Assembly: GCA_904373265.1 (NCBI GenBank)
Contig: CAJFEE010000010.1
Location: forward strand, 62,001 to 126,000
Direction of reading: 5' to 3'
Origin: Candidatus Harrysmithiimonas galli
Lineage (GTDB): Bacteria > Bacillota > Bacilli > CAJFEE01
Length of the DNA stretch: 64,000 nucleotides
Under the pieces are notes generated by a model, which worked only from the letters and a program-made list of their open reading frames with translations, had not been told where the DNA came from and ran no database searches. The number at the start of each line of letters is the position of its first letter. The stretch's first letter is position 1. The translations under genes were made by a program, and so were the position numbers. Shown here one piece after another: positions 1-7,807 of this stretch.

Positions 1-426
1 GAGAAGTGTGTTTTCCATTTGCCTTGCGTAGCCGATGGATCGTTCTTGTTTGAAATGGGCTTGGTCTGGGTGCAAAAGAATTTTGGCAATCCTTTTTAGT
101 GGTGTGAGTTCTCCACTTTCTGAACCAAAAACAAGATTTTGTGCTTGCATATATTTTAAAATACAGACAGCGGCATCGGAGAATCGTTCGGCATTTTGTG
201 TTGCAAATAAAAACGGGAGTTCTAGCACCAGATCGATACCTGCATGTAAGGCCATTTTAGTTCTTTCCCACTTACTCACAATTGCTGGCTCTCCACGCTG
301 AACAAAATTTCCGCTCATCACAGCAATCAATATTTTTGCATTGCATACCTTTCTAGTTTGCTGAATATGATAAAAATGTCCATTGTGAAGCGGATTATAC
401 TCCGCAATGATTCCGGTTACATTCAT
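1..426 (-). CDS. tmcAL: tRNA(Met) cytidine acetate ligase, N-terminal part (cut by window edge)
   Basis: This is the first 142 codons of a TmcAL/YlbM protein; the rest lies before base 1. The family activates acetate with ATP and forms N4-acetylcytidine at the wobble position of elongator tRNA-Met. The N-terminus reads MNVTGIIAEYNPLHNGHFYH, with the HNGH nucleotidyltransferase motif at residues 14-17, followed by VMSGNFVQRG, both typical of the family. The ATG at 424-426 follows an AAAGAGGTG ribosome binding site at good spacing. In B. subtilis ylbM also sits divergently from ylbN-rpmF, so the position agrees. Function is from family knowledge; the identification from sequence is strong. Confidence 0.93.
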   Translation of the reverse strand, partial: MNVTGIIAEYNPLHNGHFYHIQQTRKVCNAKILIAVMSGNFVQRGEPAIVSKWERTKMALHAGIDLVLELPFLFATQNAERFSDAAVCILKYMQAQNLVFGSESGELTPLKRIAKILLHPDQAHFKQERSIGYARQMENTLL

Positions 427-739
427 GTTAACACCTCTTTTTGCGCGCATAAAAAATTTTTTACAAAAATATTGGCCTCATTTAAATTTAACATAATTCA
501 TTTTTAATCACAAACGAAAGCCGATTGTTTTAAAATAAAAACATATTTTTCCAAAATGTTTAGGAGATAGTTTCAATATATGGATCAAGAAATTAAAATA
601 CAAGGGTTGACACATTTTTGTCACAATGTTATGCTAATAGAAGAAATTACCAGATAGCAATAAGCTTATAACATCATGATAATAGTCGGTAAGATCTGTG
701 GCTGTCTGTAAAACAAATTGGAGAGTGGGAGGAAACGGA
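427..739. other. divergent intergenic region tmcAL / YaaH-type transporter
   Basis: About 310 AT-rich bases with no gene. The right half carries the clear promoter at 607-635 and a leader of about 100 bases for the downstream transporter gene. I see no convincing promoter for tmcAL in the left half, only A/T runs. Confidence 0.6.
607..635 (+). promoter_or_regulatory. sigma-A promoter with overlapping inverted repeat
   Basis: TTGACA at 607-612 and TATGCT at 630-635 are separated by 17 bases. The -35 hexamer is part of a small inverted repeat TGACA-cattttTGTCA, which could bind a repressor. The transcript would start near 642 and run into the YaaH-type transporter gene. Confidence 0.65.
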
Positions 740-1282
740 ATGTCAACAGTTATTAACCCAGAAGTTATTGGTGTATTTGGATTGATGGTGACAGTAATTG
801 TATTTGGTTTAGAACAAGTCGGAGTAGGCGTAAAAGGTGGAAACCTATCAGAGATTTCTAAATCATTGGCGTATATTGCCATTATTTTTGGTGGCGCAAC
901 ACAAATTTTCACATCATTATGTATGTATTTGTTCTCTGTTGGAGGAGATCATAGTTTATACTTAGGAACAGTATTTGGATTTTTTGGATTATTTTGGGTT
1001 ATGGTTGGCGTCTTCTTTATTAAAGGAGGCGACAAGAAGGTTTTGGCTCATTTTTTCGGTGTGAGTTGGTTTTTGATTCTTGCATTTTTAATCATTGCTA
1101 TCCAAGATGCTTTTCCTTGGTATTTTATTACAGTATTGGTATTGATTTTGGGATTATTGGCAGTGCTAATTCCTGCTTGGTATGGAAAGGGTGCCATTTG
1201 GGGAAGAATTGCAGGTGTGATTAATATTTTAATTGGTTTATTTGCGATTCCAATTTTCCTTGGGGCGATTGGTTTAATGTAA
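740..1282 (+). CDS. GPR1/FUN34/YaaH-type small carboxylate transporter
   Basis: A 180-residue integral membrane protein with about six hydrophobic segments. The N-terminal NPEVIGVFGL resembles the NPxPxGL signature of the GPR1/FUN34/YaaH (SatP) family of acetate/succinate transporters, and IIFGGATQIF and FGFFGLFWVMVG match the second and third helix motifs. The start ATG at 740 follows GGGAGGAAAC; a GTG further upstream has no ribosome binding site. It is monocistronic: its own promoter lies at 607-635 and a terminator at 1334-1366. This gene is not part of the usual B. subtilis tmcAL-ylbN neighbourhood, so it is probably inserted. The UreI/AmiS amide channel family is a less likely alternative. 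Substrate is inferred. Confidence 0.75.
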   Translation: MSTVINPEVIGVFGLMVTVIVFGLEQVGVGVKGGNLSEISKSLAYIAIIFGGATQIFTSLCMYLFSVGGDHSLYLGTVFGFFGLFWVMVGVFFIKGGDKKVLAHFFGVSWFLILAFLIIAIQDAFPWYFITVLVLILGLLAVLIPAWYGKGAIWGRIAGVINILIGLFAIPIFLGAIGLM

Positions 1283-1333
1283 AAGAAATTCAGAAATTAA
1301 AGCGATATAGGCAGCCGGTTGAAAAATGGAGAT

Positions 1334-1366
1334 ACAGAGAGGATTAAAATCTTCTCTGTTTTGTTT
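1334..1366 (+). terminator. intrinsic terminator after the transporter gene
   Basis: ACAGAGAGGAT (1334-1344) pairs with ATCTTCTCTGT (1349-1359) with one G-U pair and is followed by TTTGTTTTG. Confidence 0.8.
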
Positions 1367-1567
1367 TGTACTTTATAATAAGAAGATTTTGAGTATTTGT
1401 GATTATGTGAGAAAAATGAGTAAATAATGATCTTTCCTGAAAAGAGGTAGGTATTTTTGTCATTTTTCAGGACATAGTATAGATAAGATCTGATTTTTCA
1501 CTTGATTATTGACAATAAATCTAAATCCATTTATAATAATTTTTGTGCCTTGAATAGGGGTGGTTGG

Positions 1568-2110
1568 ATGAAATGGTCGATTCATCAGCTTCGTAAGTTT
1601 TCGTATACGGATTTTATGTTTGATGAAACAATTGTATTGGATGAGATTTTTGAACAGAAAACAGATTTGTTGGGTTTAAGTCCAATTCATGTTGCTGGAA
1701 AAATGGATTTTAGTGAAAAGAAAATTGTATTTCATTTTACGATTTCTGGTGTTATGACTTTGCCTTGTTCAAGAACGTTAAATCCGGTTGATTATCCTTT
1801 TAAAATTCTTTGTACAGAAACATTTTTTACAGATGCTTCTTATATGACAGATCATGAAGGACAAATTTTGAAATCAGACATGGTTGATTTGCGTCCGATT
1901 GTTTTGGAAAATATTATTTTGGAAATTCCAATGCAAATCTTTTCTGAGGCAGAAAATGATTATAAAATTGCACCTGATCAAGGAAGAGACTGGTCTTTAC
2001 TAACGGAAGAAGAATTTGAAAAAATACAGAAAGAAAGTCAGCCAAGCGTTGATCCAAGATTGGCAGGACTTGCAAAACTTTTGAAAAAAAATAATAAATC
2101 AAATCATTGA
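1568..2110 (+). CDS. ylbN: YceD/DUF177 family protein (23S rRNA accumulation factor)
   Basis: A 180-residue DUF177 protein. The N-terminal MKWSIHQLRKF and the central acidic/beta-rich part ending in the LPCSRTLNPVDYPF segment (residues ~64-77) are typical. The family is linked genetically to 23S rRNA accumulation in other bacteria; its molecular role is not settled. It lies 43 bases before rpmF, the arrangement found across bacteria (yceD-rpmF), consistent with a role in large-subunit biogenesis. I chose ATG 1568 because GGGGTGG precedes it; an in-frame TTG at 1502 would add 22 residues without similarity to the family. The lysine-rich C-terminus ends LAGLAKLLKKNNKSNH. Confidence 0.88.
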   Translation: MKWSIHQLRKFSYTDFMFDETIVLDEIFEQKTDLLGLSPIHVAGKMDFSEKKIVFHFTISGVMTLPCSRTLNPVDYPFKILCTETFFTDASYMTDHEGQILKSDMVDLRPIVLENIILEIPMQIFSEAENDYKIAPDQGRDWSLLTEEEFEKIQKESQPSVDPRLAGLAKLLKKNNKSNH

Positions 2111-2153
2111 TTTGTTTTAGATATGATGTAATCCTTGCAAGGAGGTGGGAAAT

Positions 2154-2330
2154 ATGGCAGTACCTTTTAGAAGAACTTCTAAAGCTGTAAAAAGAAAACG
2201 TCGTACACATTTTAAACTACAAGTTCCAGGTATGGTTGAATGTCCAAGCTGTGGTGAAATGAAGCTTGCTCACCGTGTTTGTAAGGAATGTGGAACCTAC
2301 AAAGGAAGAACAGTTGTAGAAAATAATTAA
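2154..2330 (+). CDS. rpmF: 50S ribosomal protein L32
   Basis: A 58-residue L32. It begins [19 protein letters not shown], the invariant L32 start, and contains a CPSC...CKEC four-cysteine zinc ribbon ([18 protein letters not shown]), so it is the zinc-binding form. The ATG at 2154 follows a strong GGAGGTGG site (2141-2148); the in-frame GTG at 2145 lies inside that site. It is co-transcribed with ylbN and followed by a clear terminator at 2383-2420. Confidence 0.98.
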   Translation: MAVPFRRTSKAVKRKRRTHFKLQVPGMVECPSCGEMKLAHRVCKECGTYKGRTVVENN

Positions 2331-2382
2331 TTTTCATTGAAGAAAATAAGAAAGATCATTGAGATCAAAATGATCCCAAATG

Positions 2383-2420
2383 TAAGACAAAGCTGTTTGT
2401 ATTGGCTTTGTCTTATTTTA
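2383..2420 (+). terminator. intrinsic terminator of ylbN-rpmF
   Basis: TAAGACAAAGC (2383-2393) is perfectly complementary to GCTTTGTCTTA (2405-2415), followed by a T-rich tail. Confidence 0.9.
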
Positions 2421-3504
2421 GTTTGTGCGCCTGTGTGGTGAAATTTCCGTTGTAGTAGGAACAATGGAAGCGAAGGATTCAGAGCAGGTAGAATCATCTT
2501 TTATAGTTTTTGCAATGAATATATGCAAAGAGTAGGGTATAAACTCAAAGTTTGATTGTTGGAGAAATGTATCAGCTCTGGATATTTACAATGTTATTCA
2601 TAAACAATATTGTGTTTGTTGGATATGACAACATGTCCGAAAAATATAAGGTATTGCCCTTAAACCATTGAAATATGGTATACCCAAATGCTACACACAG
2701 TGATGTGAAAGATTGGTTATTCAATGGAGTAACTTTCCGCTTGACTTTATATGTTTTGAAGCAAATAGAGCGTTTCTAAAAAGTCTAATTTTAAAGTTGC
2801 TGTATTCATAAAGTGCCTATAGAAAGAAAAATGATTAGGATCTGTGCTTTTATAGAAGATTTGCGACCTTTAATAGTTTTATATATGAAAAAAGTTATTT
2901 TTTTATTTTTTTAAAATTAATTTAAAAAACGAAAATACAATTATATAATATTGAATTAAGTTTTTTATTATAAATTCTTATATTTTATGTTAATTGTTTA
3001 TTTTAATATATAATTTAAAAATATTAAATAAAGATAATAAAATCAAATAGAAAATATTTTCTTGATCATCATATAATAAATTTACTGATAAAAATATATT
3101 TAAAGATGGCTTTTTTTACTGAATGGGAAAAAGAATTGAGATAAGAAGTAGAGGATTATGTGAAGGGAATGAAAAAACATTTGTTTTGACTGAGTAGTTT
3201 GGTTTCTATATGATTTTATACTTTACTTTATATCATTTCACATGAAAATTTTCGCTGATATTTTTGTATTTTGCATCATGTGATTTGTTTTTTGACTCAT
3301 TATATTGGATAAAAAGAGTTTGAGTCAAAAAAATGAATGATGATGCAAAATTTCACATGAAGTTTGGCACCTGTGCGTTTTTTGATTTTATGAACTTTGT
3401 TATTTAAAAATATTGTTTATGAGAATCAAGCTTCTCGTTTTGTTTCATCTTTTTTTGGGTTTTGTCTCTTTTTTGTTTCAGAAGTCTTTTTATTTTATGA
3501 TTCA
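2421..3504. other. long AT-rich intergenic region with decayed coding traces
   Basis: About 1.1 kb without an intact gene. Around 2560-2775 short open stretches in different frames look like a broken coding sequence: one frame gives NMSEKYKVLPLN before a stop, another gives SDVKDWLFNGVTFRL further on. I cannot assign a family. 2890-3100 is almost pure A/T. A large interrupted palindrome occupies 3269-3350. Confidence 0.4.
3269..3350. repeat. large interrupted inverted repeat
   Basis: Two nested perfect arm pairs share one centre: TTTTGCATCAT (3269-3279) with ATGATGCAAAA (3340-3350), and TTTTTTGACTCA (3288-3299) with TGAGTCAAAAAA (3321-3332). A direct repeat TTTCACATGAA lies just outside on both sides (from 3236 and from 3351). 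It is not followed by a clear T-run, so it is not an obvious terminator. Confidence 0.7.
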
Positions 3505-3534
3505 ATTCTATCATCTCTTTTATATGCATATATT
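3505..3534 (+). promoter_or_regulatory. putative sigma-E promoter of the gerR-like gene
   Basis: ATTCTATC (3505-3512), 14 bases, then CATATATT (3527-3534). The -10 element and the TTCTAT core with identical spacing recur in front of spoVD (11423-11452), a known sigma-E gene in B. subtilis; gerR is also sigma-E dependent there. The match to the sigma-E consensus is partial. Confidence 0.5.
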
Positions 3535-3565
3535 TTTAAAAAGTCTAAGAGAGGAGAAAATAGAA

Positions 3566-4087
3566 ATGGTTTATCGTCAAGACGGATGGACAAAATCGGA
3601 TGATGAAACGTTGGCAAAAGAAGTATTGAAAAAAATTCGTGAAGGAAAAACACAGCTCAGTGCATTTCAAGAAGTGGGAGAACGTTTGAATCGAACACCA
3701 TCTGCTTGTGGATTTCGCTGGAATTCTACGTTGCGCAAAATTTATGCAGATGAAATCCAAGCAGCAAAAGTTGAAAGAAAAATGAAAAAGACACATACAA
3801 AAAAAGCATTGGGCATGCAAATTGAACGCTTGGATTTCATACCTGATCCATCATTTATAGAATCTCTTAAATTAAAAAGGGAGAAAATAGAGAATACAGA
3901 TTTAGAAAAATTATATGGTGCACTATGTGTTTTGCAAAAAAATTATGAAGACATGTTGCCTATATTGCGGCAATTTGAGCAAGTGTATGCGGAAAATGAG
4001 CGCTTGCGTCAAAAAATATTTGAAATGGAAAAAGATTTTCGGATGTTTATTTTGGAGTTTGGGATGAAAAATTTTTTGGACAAATGA
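3566..4087 (+). CDS. gerR: RsfA/GerR-family sporulation transcription regulator
   Basis: A 173-residue protein of the RsfA family. Residues 3-50 form a Myb/SANT-like DNA-binding domain (RQDGWTKSDDETLAKEVL ... RTPSACGFRWNS), and the C-terminal third is a predicted coiled coil (NERLRQKIFEMEKDF). Family members tune transcription of sporulation genes in the mother cell or forespore. Its place between rpmF and panE equals that of ylbO/gerR in B. subtilis, hence the symbol. ATG 3566 is preceded by GAGGAG at 3551; the longer open frame upstream encodes a hydrophobic, unrelated stretch that overlaps the putative sigma-E promoter, so it is rejected. A terminator follows at 4127. Confidence 0.85.
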   Translation: MVYRQDGWTKSDDETLAKEVLKKIREGKTQLSAFQEVGERLNRTPSACGFRWNSTLRKIYADEIQAAKVERKMKKTHTKKALGMQIERLDFIPDPSFIESLKLKREKIENTDLEKLYGALCVLQKNYEDMLPILRQFEQVYAENERLRQKIFEMEKDFRMFILEFGMKNFLDK

Positions 4088-4126
4088 TCGTAGAATCTGA
4101 ATGAAAAGTATAGTATAGTTAAGTAT

Positions 4127-4163
4127 AATCCTCTTTTATAAAACGATATTAGAGGATTTTTTC
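4127..4163 (+). terminator. intrinsic terminator after gerR
   Basis: AATCCTCT (4127-4134) pairs with AGAGGATT (4151-4158), followed by a T-run. Confidence 0.8.
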
Positions 4164-4186
4164 GTTTGAATAGAAAACTGAATTTG

Positions 4187-4202
4187 ATTTGTAAATACAA
4201 AT
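4187..4202. promoter_or_regulatory. perfect palindrome upstream of panE, possible operator
   Basis: ATTTGTA-AA-TACAAAT is a perfect 7-base-arm palindrome 54 bases before the panE start. It overlaps a weak promoter-like region (TTGATT at 4184; TGATAT at 4207). Confidence 0.35.
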
Positions 4203-4255
4203 GGGATGATATAGTGTAGTATGCTTTTTAAGTCAAAAAACTGGAAGGTGTGATG

Positions 4256-5167
4256 ATGGATATGAATGTTGGGATTGTTGGTGGCGGTGCAATGGGGCAG
4301 TTTTTATATACACAATTGCAGCAAAAACATTTGTTTTGTTTGACGTTATATACAAGAACGAAGGAGCAGGCAAACCAAGTAAGCCAGCAAGGTATTTACC
4401 TTTATAATGGAAATCAACGAAAACATTATTCTGCCATTGCTGAATCGATTGATAAAATTAAGCAGACAGATGTCCTGATTGTGACACTTAAACAATATGC
4501 ATTGAAAAAAATTTTACCGATTTTATATTGCCAAGAATTTCAAAATACAACACTTGTTTTTTTACAAAACGGGATGGGGCATTTAGAGGAGATTGAGAAG
4601 TTGCCCCAAAGTAAAATTTATGTTGGAACCGTATCACATGGTGTGACAAAGGTTCATACAAATGAAATTATACATAAAGGTATTGGACCCATTTTGTTTG
4701 GTCGTTTTCGGGGAATTGATAATAATTTTGAAAATCATATGTTGACTTTCAATCAAGAAAAATTCCCACTACAATTTCTTTCGGATTTCCAAAAAGTATT
4801 ATTGGACAAGCTATATATCAATGCGGTTATTAATCCGTTAACGGCTCTTTTAAATGTAAAAAATGGTGCGTTGATTCAAAATGAAAATTTTCGGGAAATG
4901 GCGCATAGTATTTTTGAAGAGTTGGATTTGGTTTTTTCATTTCAAGAGAAAAAAGAAGAGGTTTGGCATTCGATTGTTCAGGTTATTCAAGCAACCGCAC
5001 ACAATGAATCATCCATGTTGCAGGATTTGAAAAATAATAAATTAACTGAGATTGACGGGATTTATGGTTATATTATGCGTGAAGCAAACAAGAAGAAAAA
5101 AGATATTCGTTATATTCCTTTTCTTTATAATGCAATTTCTGGGCTAGAGAGGAGAAATTTGCAATGA
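4256..5167 (+). CDS. panE: 2-dehydropantoate 2-reductase (ketopantoate reductase)
   Basis: A 303-residue PanE/ApbA protein. Residues 4-14 hold the Rossmann NADPH loop GIVGGGAMGQF; VLIVTLKQYAL (residues ~74-84) is the conserved lysine region after the beta-sheet; and INAVINPLTALLNVKNG (residues ~194-210) is the conserved C-terminal helical motif with the catalytic Lys/Asn environment. It reduces 2-dehydropantoate to pantoate in CoA synthesis. Several ATGs are clustered (4253, 4256, 4262) after GGAAGG; I chose 4256 for spacing but the start is uncertain by two or three codons. Its stop overlaps the next gene by four bases, so the two are co-translated. B. subtilis has the same gene (ylbQ) here. 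Confidence 0.9.
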   Translation: MDMNVGIVGGGAMGQFLYTQLQQKHLFCLTLYTRTKEQANQVSQQGIYLYNGNQRKHYSAIAESIDKIKQTDVLIVTLKQYALKKILPILYCQEFQNTTLVFLQNGMGHLEEIEKLPQSKIYVGTVSHGVTKVHTNEIIHKGIGPILFGRFRGIDNNFENHMLTFNQEKFPLQFLSDFQKVLLDKLYINAVINPLTALLNVKNGALIQNENFREMAHSIFEELDLVFSFQEKKEEVWHSIVQVIQATAHNESSMLQDLKNNKLTEIDGIYGYIMREANKKKKDIRYIPFLYNAISGLERRNLQ

Positions 5168-5556
5168 AAGAAATTTTGCTAGGAATCGTGGGTTTTTTTA
5201 TTCTTGTTCCGTTTTTGCCAATGTTCATTAGCCGCAAAATTTTAAACCGTTTTGTGAAAAATAAAAGGAAGGCGAAACGAATAGCATTTGAAATTGCCAC
5301 ACCATTTTTTCTGCTGGCCATTTATGCATTGTTGGACGTCATTTATGATGTGAAGATTTTATGGATTATTTTTTTAATCATATTGATTTTAGCTATGATA
5401 ACAACTGTTGTACAATGGAAAATAAATGATGAGGTACAGATTTTGAAAATCGCGAGATCAACCATTCGAGTTGTGTTCCCGATTTCATTTTTTGTTTACA
5501 TTATTTTAATGTGTAATGGTTTAATCGTTTATTATTTGAATTATATTTATAAGTGA
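5164..5556 (+). CDS. DUF3397 family membrane protein
   Basis: A 130-residue protein with about four membrane segments (residues 4-22, 43-60, 63-82, 100-122) separated by a basic loop NRFVKNKRKAKR. It matches the small DUF3397 proteins that sit between panE and bshC in Bacillales. Function is unknown. The ATG overlaps the panE stop (ATGA), and bshC starts 16 bases downstream, so the three genes form an operon. Confidence 0.8.
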   Translation: MKEILLGIVGFFILVPFLPMFISRKILNRFVKNKRKAKRIAFEIATPFFLLAIYALLDVIYDVKILWIIFLIILILAMITTVVQWKINDEVQILKIARSTIRVVFPISFFVYIILMCNGLIVYYLNYIYK

Positions 5557-5572
5557 GGGGTAAGGATTGTAA

Positions 5573-7192
5573 ATGGAAGTTACTGAATACAAAGAGGAAA
5601 AGCGCTCCCTTTTTTTACACAACTATATCGAGCAAAAAGAAGATGTACGATCCTTTTATAATTATGCACTTGATGAGGCAGCTTATCGACAACGTTATCA
5701 AGACATTACAGAACAGACAGATACGCGTGAGCATCTGATAAATTGCATGCTTGATTATCATCGGCCTCTGACGGATACAAAAGCGGTGTATGATAATATT
5801 GAAAAACTTCGGGATCCAAAAACTGTTGTTGTGATTGGAGGACAACAGGCTGGTCTTTTGACAGGACCACTGCTTACAATTTATAAAATTATGACCATTA
5901 TTTTGGATGCCAAACAGAAATCTGAACATCTGAATGTCCCTGTTGTTCCTGTATTTTGGATTGCTGGTGAAGATCATGATTTTGATGAGATTAACCATGT
6001 TTTTGTTGAAAGTTTGGATGGGATGAAGAAGAAAGCATGGAAAACAAAAGGCATTCAAAAGCCATCTATGTCACAAAAAAAATTGAATCATGATGAAATG
6101 GAAAACTGGATTGAAGATATTTTTGTTTCATTTGGAGAGACACAGCATACTGTCTCCTTATTGAATCTGGTGAAACATCATTTGAAACAGTCTGAAACCG
6201 TCTCGGATTTTTTTGCACATCTGATTATGGCGTTTTTTGCGAAATATGGTTTAATTTTATATGATTCAGGGTCGCCATTGTTTAAACCATTGTGTGTGCC
6301 TTTTTTTGCACAACTCATTGAAAATGTTGAAGCGGTGCAAAAACATTTTATGCTTGGAACAGAAAAGTTAGAACAGGCGGGTTATCAAAAAGCAGTTGTA
6401 ACTTCAAAAACGAGTGCACATCTTTTTTATTACTATAAAGGAAGTCGGATGATGCTGGAATATGAAGCTGATCTTTTCTTTATAAAAAATACAGATTTTT
6501 CTTGTACCAAAGAAGAATTATTGGTGCTGTTAAAAAATAACCCAGAGCATTTTTCCAATAATGTTGTTACAAGACCACTGATGCAAGAGTTTTTATTTCC
6601 GTGTCTTTCTTTTGTAGCGGGTCCTGGAGAGCTTGTGTATTGGGCACAAATCCATCCTCTTTTTTCACTTTTCCAAATGAAAATGCCGATTGTGCGTCCG
6701 CGAATGGGAATTACACTATTGGAACGAAATGTGTTGTCCTATTTAGATATGTTTTCATTGGAAGTAAAAGATGTTTTTACATCTGTTTATCAGGACAAAA
6801 AAGAAAATTTGCTGCGGGAGCTGACTGGGCATGATATAAAAAAAGAAATGTCTTCTTTTTATGACCAGTTCTCCTCTTTTCATCAGCAATTGACACAATA
6901 TGTGGAAACAATTGAGCCTGCATATCATGATATGATGCAAAAAAATTATCTGATTTTACAAGATGAAATTCAATTTGTTGAGAAAAAACTTCGTTTGCGA
7001 ATGGAAGAAAGAATTTCTGTTGAACGGAATCGATTGAGAAAAATTGAACATCATCTTTATCCAGATGGGATATTGCAAGAGCGGATATGGAATGTATTTT
7101 ATTTTATAAACCGATATGGTTTGGATTTTGTCGATCATTTAATGAAACTACGATATTCTGATCAATTCTATCATTATTTTGTAAAAATTTGA
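5573..7192 (+). CDS. bshC: putative cysteine ligase of bacillithiol synthesis BshC
   Basis: A 539-residue BshC, the usual family length. Conserved blocks are visible: VVVIGGQQAGLLTGPLLTIYK (residues ~88-108), VFWIAGEDHDFDEINH (~127-142) and the C-terminal coiled coil between residues ~430 and 500 rich in E/K/R. BshC is thought to add cysteine to glucosaminyl-malate in the last step of bacillithiol synthesis, so the organism probably uses bacillithiol as its low-molecular-weight thiol. ATG 5573 follows GGGGTAAGG. A terminator follows at 7195, separating this operon from the division cluster, as in B. subtilis (yllA-mraZ). Confidence 0.95.
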   Translation: MEVTEYKEEKRSLFLHNYIEQKEDVRSFYNYALDEAAYRQRYQDITEQTDTREHLINCMLDYHRPLTDTKAVYDNIEKLRDPKTVVVIGGQQAGLLTGPLLTIYKIMTIILDAKQKSEHLNVPVVPVFWIAGEDHDFDEINHVFVESLDGMKKKAWKTKGIQKPSMSQKKLNHDEMENWIEDIFVSFGETQHTVSLLNLVKHHLKQSETVSDFFAHLIMAFFAKYGLILYDSGSPLFKPLCVPFFAQLIENVEAVQKHFMLGTEKLEQAGYQKAVVTSKTSAHLFYYYKGSRMMLEYEADLFFIKNTDFSCTKEELLVLLKNNPEHFSNNVVTRPLMQEFLFPCLSFVAGPGELVYWAQIHPLFSLFQMKMPIVRPRMGITLLERNVLSYLDMFSLEVKDVFTSVYQDKKENLLRELTGHDIKKEMSSFYDQFSSFHQQLTQYVETIEPAYHDMMQKNYLILQDEIQFVEKKLRLRMEERISVERNRLRKIEHHLYPDGILQERIWNVFYFINRYGLDFVDHLMKLRYSDQFYHYFVKI

Positions 7193-7194
7193 TG

Positions 7195-7220
7195 GCCTGT
7201 GTATGAACACAGGCTTTTTT
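7195..7220 (+). terminator. intrinsic terminator of the panE-bshC operon
   Basis: GCCTGTGT (7195-7202), loop ATGA, ACACAGGC (7207-7214), then TTTTTT. A textbook terminator two bases after the bshC stop. Confidence 0.95.
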
Positions 7221-7250
7221 GTTGAACAAAACTGAGCATATTGAAAAATA

Positions 7251-7285
7251 AAAAGGTGGTGGATTGTGGTAGAATGTGGTAAAAT
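7251..7285 (+). promoter_or_regulatory. MraZ-box direct repeats upstream of mraZ
   Basis: GTGGT occurs at 7256, 7266 and 7276, exactly 10 bases apart (contexts GTGGTGG, GTGGTAG, GTGGTAA). MraZ in other bacteria binds tandem G-rich repeats with one-helical-turn spacing upstream of its own gene, so this is most likely the autorepression site of the mraZ-rsmH-ftsL-pbpB operon. Confidence 0.8.
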
Positions 7286-7360
7286 GCTAAATATAAAAGG
7301 TTTTTTGCATGCAAACAAAGGTATTAACTCTTGTCGCTGATCGTAACTGAGGTGATCATA

Positions 7361-7792
7361 ATGTTCATGGGGGAATTTCATCATTCAATTGATACAAAGG
7401 GAAGATTGATTATCCCTGCGAAATTCCGTGAATTATTAGGTGATTGCTTTGTAGTTACAAGAGGGTTAGATCAATGCTTATTTGTATATTCCATGGCAGA
7501 GTGGCAGATCTTGGAAGAAAAAATGAAAACCTTACCACTTACCAAAAAGGATGCACGTGCTTTTACACGTTTTTTCTTTTCCGGTGCTTTAGAATGTGAA
7601 TTAGATAAACAGGGAAGAATAAATTTATCATCACCACTGATTCGTTATGCCGGTTTAGAGAAAGACTGTGTAATTATTGGCGTTTCTAATCGGCTTGAAA
7701 TTTGGGCAAAACAAAGCTGGGAAGTTTATTTGGAAGCGCAAGAAAATTCTTTTGCAGAAATTGCAGAAAATATGTTGGATTTTGATTTGTAA
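7361..7792 (+). CDS. mraZ: transcriptional regulator MraZ
   Basis: A 143-residue MraZ with two SpoVT/AbrB-like halves. Each half carries a DxxGR motif: [16 protein letters not shown] (residues ~8-23) and [15 protein letters not shown] (~81-95). MraZ forms ring-shaped multimers that bind direct repeats upstream of the division and cell wall cluster; three such repeats are present at 7256-7280. ATG 7361 is preceded by GAGGTGATC; the in-frame TTG at 7331 would lengthen the protein beyond the family. It is the first gene of the operon, 15 bases before rsmH. Confidence 0.97.
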   Translation: MFMGEFHHSIDTKGRLIIPAKFRELLGDCFVVTRGLDQCLFVYSMAEWQILEEKMKTLPLTKKDARAFTRFFFSGALECELDKQGRINLSSPLIRYAGLEKDCVIIGVSNRLEIWAKQSWEVYLEAQENSFAEIAENMLDFDL

Positions 7793-7807
7793 TAAAGAGG
7801 TGCCAAT

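Noticed and set aside
35-301. Plus-strand open frame inside the tmcAL region
   Set aside because: It is the antisense shadow of tmcAL, whose minus-strand product has clear family motifs and a ribosome binding site.
698-1282. UreI/AmiS urea or amide channel
   Set aside because: The NPEVIGVFGL and FGGATQIF motifs fit the YaaH/SatP family better, although both are six-helix proteins of similar size.
3397-3565. Hydrophobic N-terminal extension of the gerR frame
   Set aside because: It overlaps a probable promoter, has no ribosome binding site and lacks family similarity; ATG 3566 is well supported.
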